64,000 bases of DNA from Adenanthera pavonina (Eukaryota; Streptophyta; Magnoliopsida; Fabales; Fabaceae). The notes beneath the pieces are model-generated. The model was not told the origin of the DNA, searched no databases, and saw nothing but the letters and a program-made list of their open reading frames with translations. Every line of letters begins with the position of its first letter. The stretch's first letter is position 1. The position numbers and the translations under genes were made by a program. The stretch spans positions 27,750,001-27,814,000 of the forward strand of contig JAIVEN010000022.1 of NCBI GenBank assembly GCA_026686845.1, read 5' to 3'. This document shows, piece after piece, positions 12,701 through 23,550 of the stretch.

Positions 12701-14568
12701 TGACTGTATAGCATCTGCAGGATGTCAGGATGTAACATCAACTTAAATTTGGTAGTCTTCCTGAATTTAGAACTAGACAATTTGTCATCAAGTCAGTGGT
12801 CACCGACTCAACCTACTTTTTCTTTTATATAAGTGATGTTTATTTGTATTTTTTGTATTCAGTAACCATGCAATAGATAAATTGATCTTCACATGAGATG
12901 ATGGCAAGAAAGGTTTAGTCGTTGAAGAATATTAATGCGTTTGAAATCTATTTTGTCTCTTTAACAAGCATGCTTAGTTCTTGGAATCCTTTATGCAGCA
13001 TTTGGTTCGATGGAGGGAAAGAGAGGGAAGGGACTTTAATGGAGTGGAAGGGAGGGGGGATAAAAGAAGGGATTTTAATTTTACCTTGTTTGAAAGGAAA
13101 ATGAGGAATTTTAATGTTATCTTGTTTGGTTTTAGAGGAGAGGAAAAATAATTATAAATAAACAATTATACCTTTATCATATTATGAATGTATACTAACA
13201 TATAATTATGAATGCTTAATATATATAATTACAATCATATAATTAAGGTATGGATATGGATAATTTTCACTATAGTTAACATATATATTCGAAATTGACG
13301 GTTATAACATCAATGTTTGATTCCAGTGACCATTTTATATCACAATATCTTCAATTATACCATGTAGGAAAATTTGGCAGGGTAGCTGCTGAGAGACAGG
13401 GGTTTAGTAATAAGACGTGCAAGGCTAGTGAGTAGAGTGTGTTGATTATAAAAATCGGAGACTGGGAATTTAGGGAAATGAATGAGGGTAATTTGGTTAT
13501 AATAAGATAAATTTTACATTTTCTCTCCAAATTCCCCCAATTTGGGGGGGAAGAGTTAGAATAGGAGGGGAGGAAAAATTTTACCCCTCCTCTAAAGTTT
13601 TTTTCACTGAACAAGGGGAGGGGAGCAAAATCCCTCCCCTCGCCTTCCCTACATTTCCCTCCAACCAAAAACTAGGTTAGAGTGTGTTCTGGTGGAGTAA
13701 TTTGCAAGAGATGAGGGGAGAAATGATTGTTTTAGGTATTTGAATTACTTCATTAGAAAATTCCTTGTATGAATTAGTAAAAATTCAAATTTTAAATTAT
13801 GGAGCTTTTTTTTTTTGGGGCCAAAATTATGGAGCTAATTTAATTGAATACTTTTGAAGGAATTTAGAATTTCACTGTTGTAGGTAGAATTTGAAAATCT
13901 CCTTCTCCCTCATTTTTGCACCATTAGTTTCTTGTAACATTTCTCACATACACGTGCTCGTAGAGACACATGCATGTACACATACACATTACAGTTAGAC
14001 ATAAACATACACACACCAATGCATGCATTTACATACACATGTACATAGAGACATGGGTGTTATAGATACACCTGTACATGTAAAATGATTCATATGTCCT
14101 AGGTTTATCCAAACTTTTGCAATTCAAATTCCTTGCACTTGAAAAGCCATAGAATTCTAAGCTACATATTCTAAACCATGAGGCACACTTTTGGGCAAAA
14201 GTAGATTCAGATTCCCATTTTCTGCATCTCTTGGGATTTGATGGTGTTGTATCATATGACATGATGGAATCCTGGATGTGGGTAGCTTTCTACTTGCTAC
14301 AGCAGCTTCTATCTAAGCATTTTGATAAAAAGAAATTGTAGAAGACAATCACATGATTGCTGGATTTTTGCAGGCTGGAGCACCTTTTGGTTCTTGCAAG
14401 AACATTGCCATACCTAGTACGAGTCCAGTGGGTAACACTGCTGGAAGCTCTGGAAGCTTTACTGGATCTGTTCAATTCTCTAAATCAGCTTCGGCTGTCA
14501 ATTCTCCAAATTACATGCTTCTCCTCTTGTATTTCCTGTTCATTTTTGTAGTTTTGTTACAGCTATAA
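9736..14568 (+). CDS. GPI-anchored PI-PLC X-domain-containing protein (At5g67130-like)
   Basis: Complete eight-exon gene: 9736-9849, 9929-10051, 10201-10338, 10952-11050, 11153-11456, 11539-11762, 11873-11959, 14374-14568, giving 427 residues with all phases consistent. The start at 9736 opens a hydrophobic signal peptide (FGYLFLSLFSLLCTTSIAC); the longer frame over it starting at 9626 is out of phase. A Cys-rich segment (CGLGLYCGNC) is followed by the PI-PLC X domain, with the two expected histidines in THNSF and CHSF, then VRGLMLDMYDF and IVTIIIEDYV. The C-terminus is Ser-rich (SVQFSKSASAVNSPN) followed by a hydrophobic tail, as in a GPI-anchor signal, so the product is probably secreted and held on the outer membrane face. 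Catalysis in plant members is not well established, so phospholipase activity is a family inference. The last intron (2.4 kb) carries two MITEs. Confidence 0.93.
12160..12647. mobile_element. hAT-type MITE with CAAAGGCG ends
   Basis: Left end cagtgttgtcaaaggcga and the reverse of the right end caaggtagtcaaaggcga agree at most positions. It is flanked by a perfect 8-bp duplication acatgaac (12152-12159 and 12648-12655), diagnostic of hAT transposition. GC-rich termini (gcgcct repeats) flank an AT-rich core. It lies inside the last intron of the PI-PLC gene. Confidence 0.9.
13005..13672. mobile_element. Foldback MITE, GGGAGG-rich arms
   Basis: Left arm catttggttcgatggaggga pairs with right arm tttccctccaaccaaaaact. 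Purine-rich tracts on the left (gaagggaggggggat) pair with pyrimidine-rich tracts on the right (ccctcccctcgccttccc). AT-rich centre, no transposase. It lies in the last PI-PLC intron. The boundary is accurate to about 10 bp, and I did not find a clean target duplication. Confidence 0.65.
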
Positions 14569-15565
14569 TGACTCTTCCTGTATATCATACGAGAGCTAGT
14601 CCTTTTAGAGGGGCTTCTACTATGTTAGTATATAAACTGTAGTCTTGCCTCCATCTATGAAATTTCATAGAACTGTTGTTAGAAAATGAGATAAACAGGT
14701 TTTGAGATTCATGTGGCTATTAAAGGTTCTGTTTGGTTATCTGAAGTAGATACTAGTCAAGAGAGATCCGCATGTGCATGGAGCTAGGAGCTGTTCAGGT
14801 ATGTGTGCTGGCACTATAGTGATTTCATAATGCAACTCTAGATGTATACGCATCAATTTCTTTCGTTGCATTTGGGCCCATCATCTCAGTTTTCTTATTT
14901 TCAATAATGTGGTTTGTAAAAGTTTCTGCATACTAATTTGATCAAAAAGTCTGCGTATGGTGCAAGATTAATGACCAAATTCCAGTCAGGGGTACTAATT
15001 TTGATTATTGTGGCTTGTGGGTATGTTAAGATGATGAAAATTTGACTAGCTAAAGAACAAAGCCTGATGTCTGTCGGCAATCTTTACGGTCAAATGGAAT
15101 TAGGGAATTACTTTTCTCCGGGGAAGCTGATGATTCAACCTGCAATAGTTGTGACTATCAAAATGGGTCTAGAGTCTGATCCTCTGTTACTTTTTGCCCC
15201 CTGTTTTCATTTGAGCAGTGTTGCACTTTTCCTGGGTTTGTTGGTAGTGTGGTATCCCAATGACATCTCACCATCCACATTTTAATAAGCTTAGACTCAA
15301 TTTTTGGATAATTGCATAGTTTCTGACAGCAATTCCGAAATGTGTAATTTTATTACTTTTTCCTGCCCGTGATATTTAAGATTTTATCTAGACAAATTTC
15401 AAGGTGGAGATAATTTTTTTCTGTTTAAAGCTGCATGGTATTATTTTTACCTTTGAAAATATCTTTTTTGGATAATCATTTTCTTTTTCCTTAGTAGCAT
15501 ATCTACTGAACTTATCCTTTTCATTGCAGATGACATATCTGGATAATCAACCTTACCACTTTAAT
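14569..15565. other. PI-PLC 3' UTR and spacer
   Basis: Non-coding. The PI-PLC 3' UTR probably ends within the first few hundred bases. The ORF of 72 codons at 15067-15285 has no recognisable similarity and ordinary intergenic composition. Confidence 0.4.
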
Positions 15566-15685
15566 TAGAGCCACTTGGTTTGGTCTAGTGGGGTGTGGGC
15601 AGTATGTAGGAATTCCTAGGTTCAAACCTATACTCCCTTGTGTATTAAAGAGGGGTGTAGAAGGAGTGTCCCCTTTTTTCTGCAA
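15566..15685 (+). mobile_element. tRNA-derived SINE
   Basis: An A-box-like motif tggtctagtgg (15581-15591) and a B-box ggttcaaacc (15619-15628) are spaced about 28 bases apart, the internal RNA polymerase III promoter of tRNA-related SINEs. A tRNA-unrelated part (gaggggtgtagaaggagtgt) and a T-run near 15674-15679 follow. It does not fold as a tRNA. The ends are approximate. Confidence 0.7.
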
Positions 15686-16767
15686 ATTTTGTGATGTAGT
15701 CATTGAGCTTATAGTCCTTTTTTGAAAAATGTATCATCTGAGAGTAAATTTTTTCCACACCATCTCTCTTACTGCTTGACTCTGACTGATAAATTTTATT
15801 CTCGTGGATTTTATAGGTTGTCGCTCTGCTTTTCGTGTTCCTTCTTCTCTAAATGAAACTTGTTCTTGATCTCTAAATATAAGAAAATTATGATTAACAG
15901 TGTTGAGATGGATGCGAGGTGTCAGTAAACCATTCATATAATTTTATGATTCGATTCCCTTTCGATTAGTTGCACACTTACAAAATTATACGTTCCCCAT
16001 TCTGGCACTGACTACTATTCTAATTTTCTTCCTACTGCATTTCAGGTTTTGTACCAACTACCAAGGTATTGTTTTTCCACGACATAATAGGGAATTTGCA
16101 ATATAGGATCAGTATAATATGAAAGCCCCCAGTCATTAAGGTTTGTCATGTTTGTATTCTGACAACTCATAACTACTGTATTTTCTTACACTAGTTTGTC
16201 TTTATTACTGTATTAATATTTAAGCTAAAGTGTTGTGTCGCACATTTGGCCGAATTTACTTGTAATGATGATGTGGAACACTAGCTATCTAGTTTAACAG
16301 AGGAACCTGTATCAGGCTTGCTTGGCTATTTTTTTTTTTTTTTTACTGATAAACCTTGCTTGGCTATTAATTAAATGGAACACTGTAGATTTGTGTTGAG
16401 GTTGGTGTTGTCCTTGGGTTAAACAGGATTTTCGTGGTAACGAACTTAGAACACGAATTTTTGAACTTTGAATGCAACGAACACATTAATCTAACTCAAC
16501 CAATTCATGTACCCATGGTGGTTGCTAGACAGCAGAAAGAAAGAAAAAGCCAAATGTTGCATCTTTAACAACAAACTATGAATTCGTTATTTACAAATTA
16601 CAACTAATGCACACTTCGATGAATAAGAATTTTACATGATTACAACAGCATCTTTCCTATACAACACAAGAGTTTGAATCAAGGTTAAAAAAACCTTTAC
16701 ACGAAACACGATGAAAATACAAATTTAAGAATCAACACTTCGGACAATATACGATTATCATATTATC
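15686..16767. other. Spacer between convergent genes
   Basis: Non-coding interval between the 3' ends of the PI-PLC and F-box genes. It contains a T-run at 16331-16344. I see no gene or clear repeat boundaries. Confidence 0.4.
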
Positions 16768-19519
16768 TTAAACTTTTATGTGAAGATCCGGACGCATAAT
16801 TAGTAGCTTAGAGAGACTATCCACAGGTACTCTTGTTCCCCAGAGGTTCATTGATTTGAGCTTGTGACATTTATCAATCAGCACACATAGTCCAGTTTCA
16901 GTTACATGACGGCAGCTCCACAGGACAATAGTCTGTAAAACAACTAGTAGTTATGTGTGGAGAACATGGATTTATGCAATGGAATACAAGAGAGTAGATA
17001 TATACTCTTCATTTGGTCAACAAGAAACACTTTAAGTCAATAGAATTTGTAGTAGATAAATAAGTTATTTTATATAATATTGCCGTAAAGAGATGAAGTG
17101 AAAAGAAGAATTGTGTAAAGAAGGGAGATCAGATTTGTACACGCTGTTACTCCTTTGTATCACTCTCTTAACATTATAATGCCATTGCATTGGATCCAAA
17201 ATCTTAATATTGAGGATTAGAGTAACAAAGACTAAAATACAGAGAGAATGAGAAGCCACTCCTAGCAGACAGTTGTACTTGGGAATGATTATTTTTCATT
17301 TATGATTAGGAGTCGGGTATAACAATAAAGCATTTTAAAACCCTTCTGGTCTGGCATACTTATCTCTGCTTTTCTGTTGGAGAAGGGGAAAGGAAAATTC
17401 CAGAATGTGACAGACAGAAAATCTAACATTGAACTTCAAATTTACCTCTAAATTCGGACAGCTTCTTGCAATGGCAAACAAGGATTCATCTGTGATAAAC
17501 GTGCCACCAACATTCAAATGCTGTAAGGATTTGGTTCTGGATATCTGGTTAAATGATTGTCAGCAGAGAAGAAAAATGAATCAAAATTATAAAATATCTC
17601 TTATAGTAAATTAGCCTTCAAAATACGTTGGTGAAAAGAAAAACTCCCAGTTCATCGACGTGGGAAACTCCCCAAAACAATAACACAAATGTATATATCA
17701 CGTCATCTTAAGAGAACAAAAGTGCAGTTTTTATATATCACATCAGGTGCTATAATATAAACATGGCAAATGTATAGTTACTGTTTAGTATCATATGATT
17801 CTCATTTTTATTATTGATATCAGAAATATAAAGAACTATATATCCAAATTTAGTCTATCATCTTATTGATGTTGTAGACATAATCAAACTTTTCAAAACA
17901 GATAATGCGGGAATCCAAGAAAAAGCTCATAAGCGCCAACTATCTAAGTGGCAAAACCATGAAATTATGACATACCAGTTGAATAACTCCTTCATCTGTA
18001 ATCCCAGTCAAACCCCACAGTGAGATGGATGTGAGATTGCTTATACACTTTGCCTCAGATATTTTGACAAGTCCACTATCAGTTATTTGGCAACCCCAAC
18101 GGCTCCTTGGGCTGAAAACATAATAAAAGAGAAACAGATACGGTGGATTTTAGATATTGCATGATTGGCATCATACAGTTAAACCACAAGCCATCGTCTT
18201 ATTGCAGGTGTGAAATTGTCATATATCAGCTATATTGCTTGTATGTTGGGTTAGCTACTTTTACTGGTCACTGTCAAGACTATCTTTAGATATATGATTT
18301 AATGGTTAATATGAACCTGCATGTCTAATCTAATTTGTTCAATCACTGTAATTTCTAGTGTGAGAAGCAGACCTCCTTTTTACCCAACATATGCACTATC
18401 ATGTATATCAACATATTCTAAAATGAGAATTAAGTTACTATGGCATCACAACCAGTTGCCGACTTGCCTCCATCAATCAATAAGCAAAAGTCAAAGATAT
18501 GGCTTAGTTAGGCCATTAAAAGGCATTTCTGGATGTGGCAGATGAAAGGCATGTCCCATCATTACTTGGGTTAATGAGTGATGCCACAGGCTTATAGAAA
18601 TTTGAACTAGATAGACTTTGTAATCTCAATGAATTCTGAATATGTAAAGTTGTTAATAACAAATTATGCTATCAAGAAGTTGGCAACACCCTTCAGGAGA
18701 AAGCGTGAGAATCCTTTCTTGTAGGACAGAGTTCGGCCCATGCCTTGTCTGTGAAATGAACTGAGTTATCATCTAAATATTCTGTCCTGATTTCAGTCAC
18801 CATAATTGCCACAACGCAGCAGCGTTTTGCCTTCAAATAAAACACAATCAAGTCCCTAGTTGGGATGAACTCATGAACATGTTATCAACCTTCTCCCAAA
18901 ATTACTTGAACTTGAAATAGCATAAGGAGATGCAAAGAGCTCAAATTCAATAGCTCATTCAGTGTATACTTTATCTCTGAAACACTGAACTCACTGCTTA
19001 ATTTGTTAGAAAATAGCGTCCAGGAAGTTGACTTATCTTATTACTGAGAATTTGAAAGAGGCCATAAAAAAGGAAGATGTCAAAAACATTCTTCCACGTA
19101 TCTTATTATCAATAAACTCCGAAGGGATATAAAATTGTGACATAACTAACAGAATGAATATATGTATAAAACAGAGACATACATGTCAAGCTTTTTGAGG
19201 TTGTAGGCATCGCAAACGAGGCGAGCGGTGGATTCATCATCCATTTTCCAGCCGGCAAAGCTCAGATTCTGTTTATGAGCCAAAGATTCCTTGACCCCTT
19301 GTTTCCAATTCTTGCACACACTACTAGCCCTTGAAATTTAAAAGCACATGAATTGACAAGAAAAACGAAGAACATGATGAGCATGCAGGCAGGCAGGCAT
19401 GATGAAGAAATAGAGCAAACTTACTGGGCCAAATCAGTGAAGGAAGAGAAGAAACCAAAAATATGAGCCAATAAGTCAGTGGGTAAGCGATCAATCTTTG
19501 CCTCTAGTTCCATCCCCAT
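16768..19519 (-). CDS. F-box/LRR (RNI-like) protein, At5g67140-like
   Basis: Complete five-exon minus-strand gene: 19519-19425, 19329-19183, 18111-17976, 17544-17446, 16932-16768; 213 residues with all phases consistent. The first ATG at 19519 is followed two codons later by another (19513), so the start could be either. Residues ~10-55 form an F-box (LPTDLLAHIFGFF, then VCKNWKQ), the SKP1-binding part of SCF ubiquitin ligases. The rest is leucine-rich repeats of the RNI/AMN1 type (repeated ITDxGL, LKKLDM, ITDESLFAIARSCPNL, VTETGL). The small size and single F-box fit the At5g67140 family. The gene is tail-to-tail with the PI-PLC gene. Targets are unknown. Confidence 0.9.
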
Positions 19520-19798
19520 GAATCCTCTGCCTCTGACCTCAATGGAATCCTCCGGGAATGGAATGGGTCGTGAAACGGGTTCTCCTCCTCCCTCAAGTTA
19601 GGTGTCGTACAGAAGGGAAGGGGGAAAATGTGTGCTCTCATTCCATGTTGTCGTCATCCTTTTACGCAGTCTTCCTATTGCCACGTCCTTTCCCAACTTT
19701 TATCATGTCGTATTTTCTTGTACTTCTCGTTTTCGTCATTTAAAAAATAAAAGGGGTGGCCATATTCGGCTTTTGCGCTGCTGTTTTACAGAGATTCA

Positions 19799-20175
19799 GG
19801 CCTGTTTGATGCTGTTTTATAAAATAGTTTTTTTATTTTCAGAAATAAAAAATTCAGAAAATTTATTTGGTAAACCTGTTTTTTAAAAATTGTTTTGAAA
19901 AACAGAAAACAGTTTTGTACAGAAAACTCAGAACACCTTTTAGGTGTTTTGTAGTTTTTGTTCTGAAAAACACAAGGAAAGATGAGAAACATCTACCTCA
20001 TTAATGGTAAAGTTATAAATTTTGAATAACTTATCTATTGCTCACTAGTTATGATTTTGAAAACAATTATTCAAACAGATTTTTTTGTTTTCTTGTTTTC
20101 AAAATAATTTCTTGAAAACAGTTTTACAAAACTGTTTTTGAGAACAGAAAATAGGAAACATTATCAAACAGGCCC
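19799..20175. mobile_element. Tourist-like MITE, copy B
   Basis: Ends ggcctgtttga and tcaaacaggccc with tca on both sides (19796-19798, 20176-20178). The interior matches copies A and C. It lies just upstream of the F-box gene's start. Confidence 0.85.
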
Positions 20176-20869
20176 TCAGATTCCGGGCCCGGAATCATCG
20201 ACTTTGCCATATTTTTTATTATTATTATTTATTAACTAAGATATTAAATTAATTTTTTTGTTAAATTATCATTCATATCTTATTTCCAAAATTCTATATA
20301 ATATAACTTTTTATGAGTTTGGATAAAGTTAAACTTTAAAATTGTTTTACAATATTAAAAATGTTATATATGTCTAAAGTCATATTTCTAATAATTTTAA
20401 TAAATAGCACTAGAAAATATTATTACAAAATTTTCAATGTGTTAAAATTTTTCATAGTTGAAAAACGCCCACAGCAAAAAGATAACTTTTTTTCCTAAGC
20501 TAATAAGGGCTTAAACAAAATTTTGGGAAGTGTTGGGTAATAAATATAAATAACAAAATTCAAAGGGTTAAATATAATGTCAAAAGGCATTTGGGCCAAT
20601 TCTGTAATTTTAACAAAACATACTCCCATTTACACTTGCTGCAGCCTGAAAGAAAAAGCTGTAGGCCGCCGAAAATGTCCCTTTATGTGTGTGTGTGTAT
20701 TTTAATTAAAAATTATAAACTTCACTAAATTTATAAAGTTTATCATTGAAATTTAGAATCAAAATCTAATCATTATGGTATGTAAATAATATATAAACTA
20801 CACAATAATACTTATTTTTTAACCAAATAATATATGCAGCTATAGCTCTGAATAAAAAACAAGGTAATA
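20176..20869. other. AT-rich spacer
   Basis: Non-coding AT-rich sequence with a short (TG)n run near 20686-20698. No gene seen. Confidence 0.4.
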
Positions 20870-21240
20870 ATTAAATTGTGAATAATTTCATAATTCATTT
20901 TATGCTTCATGAGGGTAGCTTCAAAATCCAATTTATAATCTATGCGGATATTTTTATGATCCACTTTATATAGAATAATTTTATGATCAACTTTATATTC
21001 TATGTAAATTATTTCAGAATTCACTTTGTATTTTATATAGATTATTTTAAGATTCATTTTGTAGAGAAATTAAATTATATCACATACTTCTAGATGTGAC
21101 ATCTTAATTAAATTAGTACATAACTTTAAAAATTTATTTTATATTTCATATGAATAATTTCATGATTCACTATGTATTTTGTGAGGATAGCTTCAGAATC
21201 CAATTAATAAAAAAATTAAATTATGCCAAACTTCTGGATA
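20870..21240. repeat. Degenerate minisatellite, unit about 35 bp
   Basis: Repeated variants of a unit containing atttcatgattcactttata and ctatgtaaattatttcagaa follow each other from 20870. A larger block ending aattaaattat, cttctagat, tcaattaaatt occurs twice (21060-21115 and 21205-21265). An 81-codon minus-strand ORF with repeating YKVDHKII-like peptides is produced by the repeat and is not a gene. Confidence 0.65.
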
Positions 21241-22009
21241 TATATATATATCACATCTCAATTAAATTTTCTTATACTTTGGGGGGTGGCATAACTTTTT
21301 TTTACTAAAAAAAATTAACTCAAAGTCACTATAAATAATTAATTTTGAAGAAGAAGAAGGAAAAGATGAAAAACTTGATAACATATATCATTTAACAAAT
21401 GAAGAGAACATTTTTTAGATCTTTAAGTGAAATTATGCTGATAACGTGTTATAAAATAAAGTATAGAATAGAGAGAATTTGAGAAAGAGGCAGAGAATAG
21501 AGAGAATTTGAGAGAGCAGAAAATATGAAGAGTAAAAAATAAAGTCTCTGTTATTCACATTTACCTACTAAGGGGTATTTAATTATACAAAAACTATAAC
21601 TCTAGGATAATAATTTTTTAATTAATTAAATAAAATAAAAAGGAAAAGATGACTCCACCCTTAGATAGAAAATATTCTAGATGGATATCCAAAATTTTCG
21701 TATAAGAACAATCCATTAGTTTCTTTTAGGAATTTTTCTGGTTTCATTTTTGTTTGTTGTATTGTATGTGTCACCTCCAAGTTACATTTTTTTTATATCT
21801 CCAAATTAAAATATTGCAAGCTTTGCGATACTTATAAGAAAAAAAAGACTCTAAACAGTAGGAGAAATTAATAATTCAAGAAACACAAATTAATTATCTG
21901 ATTGGATAGCACAACAACCAGGAGAAATTCCCAGTATGATTCTTGGTTAATGTTGATAATTATACTTATAGGATGGGGGCATTCTAATAATTGAGGAAGA
22001 GAGGAGCGA
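21241..22009. other. CCoAOMT downstream region
   Basis: Non-coding, AT-rich. It contains a direct repeat of agagaatagagagaattt-like sequence at about 21470-21515. The 3' UTR of the methyltransferase gene probably lies in 21900-22009. Nothing else seen. Confidence 0.4.
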
Positions 22010-23293
22010 TCAGATGATCCGGCGGCACAGGGTAATGCCATCACCAATAGGAAGTTGACAGATCTCAACCCTGGAATCAAGGGACAAGGCCTTGTTGAGC
22101 TCCAACACGAAGTCCAGATAGTACTTGATGTAGTCCGGTTGTGGTACATGAGGTGGATCGGCTACAGAGCCGTTCCATAGGGTGTTGTCGTAGCCGATCA
22201 ATCCCCCAACCTTCACCAACTCAATCGCCCTCTTGTGGTAGTTCAAGTAATTGTCCTTATCCGCATCCACGAATATGAAATCGAACGCCCCTTTGTTCTT
22301 TTCCTGTAAGTCATCACACCGTCACAATTTTAATAAATTAAATTAATTAAACACATGCATGAGGTAGATGACGTTAACCAATAATTTGAGCACGACGTTA
22401 TACTAAGATAAATATATATACATATAGCATTAACTAGATAAGTGGGTCTCATGTTTTGTTAGAGGAGTTTTTCACTTTTAATGACTTATAAATATTACAT
22501 ACATCTTCGAGCAATTGGTCAAGGACTGGAAGAGCAGGTCCTTCTCTGAAGTCAATCTTGTGAGCAGCACCTGCCTTTTCAATTACAGGCAACCCCAGTT
22601 CATAATCAGCCCGGTTCACGTCCAAAGCCAATATCTGAATACCAAATAAATCCATGAAAGAAATTCATAAACTATAAGATCAGCTTTATGTGTGTAATAA
22701 TAAGGGAAGTGTGTGTGTGTGTGTGTGTGTGTGTAGAAGGGACCTTTCCATCTTCTGGAAGGGCAAGGGCGGTGGCGAGAAGAGAGTAACCAGTGAAGAC
22801 ACCGATTTCAATGGTGTTCTTGGCATTGATGAGTTTGAGCAGCAAGTTCAGAAATTGACCTTCATCAGCAGAGACGGCCAACAAGTTCCTGTTTTACAAT
22901 ACAATTTGGTGTGTGTATATATTGAAATGAAGTTAAGCTCAGAAGTTGTGATTCATAATTAGGGATTCTCAGAAGAAATAATTAAAACCAACACACGCGT
23001 GTACCAAGGGTGTTTTGTGGTTAACTCGCGCAGCTCCTTCAAGCACTCATGCTCTCTTGGATAAACACTGGTTTCAAGAATATACTGTACGTACAGACAT
23101 ATATAAATTGTTCAGAATCAATCATAAAGTTAAACAGCTAGCTAGAGAGGAAAGATCATGTGGGAGTGGAAATATTTCCAATATATATACTTGCCTGATA
23201 AAGAGCATCGCTTTGTAGGAGACTCTTATGATTCACTTCTTTATGATGACCCGAAGCTTGGGTTTTCGGCCCTTCTTTCGTCACGAAAGTCAT
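22010..23293 (-). CDS. CCoAOMT: Caffeoyl-CoA O-methyltransferase
   Basis: Transfers a methyl group from S-adenosylmethionine to the 3-hydroxyl of caffeoyl-CoA, giving feruloyl-CoA in lignin and phenylpropanoid synthesis; a soluble, Mg2+-dependent class I plant OMT. Exons: 23293-23195, 23084-23005, 22888-22744, 22634-22503, 22303-22010; 249 residues, the usual family length, all phases consistent. Visible landmarks: HKSLLQSDALYQ and YILETSVYPRE near the N-terminus; the SAM-binding IEIGVFTGYSLLATALALP; ILALDVNRADYE; the metal-binding FIFVDADKDNY and GYDNTLWNGSV; and the C-terminal CQLPIGDGITLCRR. Intron 1 uses a GC donor. Intron 3 holds a (GT)n microsatellite. A broken second copy lies at 45497-46210. 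The gene appears intact. Confidence 0.95.
22709..22734. repeat. (TG)13 microsatellite in a CCoAOMT intron
   Basis: Uninterrupted TG dinucleotide run just downstream (in gene sense) of exon 3. Confidence 0.9.
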
Positions 23294-23382
23294 TCTAACT
23301 TCCTTAGATATATATATTGTGATGAACCCTAACTTAATCCTCTAGTTTTGTTAGCTGAGTAGTGGAGAGAAAGACATGAAAT

Positions 23383-23550
23383 GGAGTTATTTATGGACAT
23401 GTTCTAGTCAACAATGCAAGTGTAAGGTGATTGAGGACAACGAACCTCGATGGAATTGAGAAGTTGGTGAAGCCACTTTTGTTCTTTATTTTTTTTTCCT
23501 CTCCACAACTTAGCTTCCGCGAAGCAACGCACGAAGGCGAGCAATTCCAA
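23383..23550 (-). promoter_or_regulatory. Probable CCoAOMT promoter
   Basis: Read on the minus strand, a TATA-like ccataaataactcc lies at 23396-23383, about 90-100 bases upstream of the ATG. Farther up are ttgac (W-box core, near 23408-23412) and ttcaccaactt (near 23460-23470), which resembles the AC elements of phenylpropanoid genes. The homologous flank of the pseudogene copy is interrupted by the Copia element at this very point. Motif-based only. Confidence 0.45.

Noticed and set aside
15566..15685. Possible tRNA gene
   Set aside because: A and B boxes are present but the arms do not pair as a cloverleaf; it fits a SINE better.
20812..21057. 81-codon minus-strand ORF with YKVDHK-type repeats
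   Set aside because: Produced by the minisatellite; no family features.
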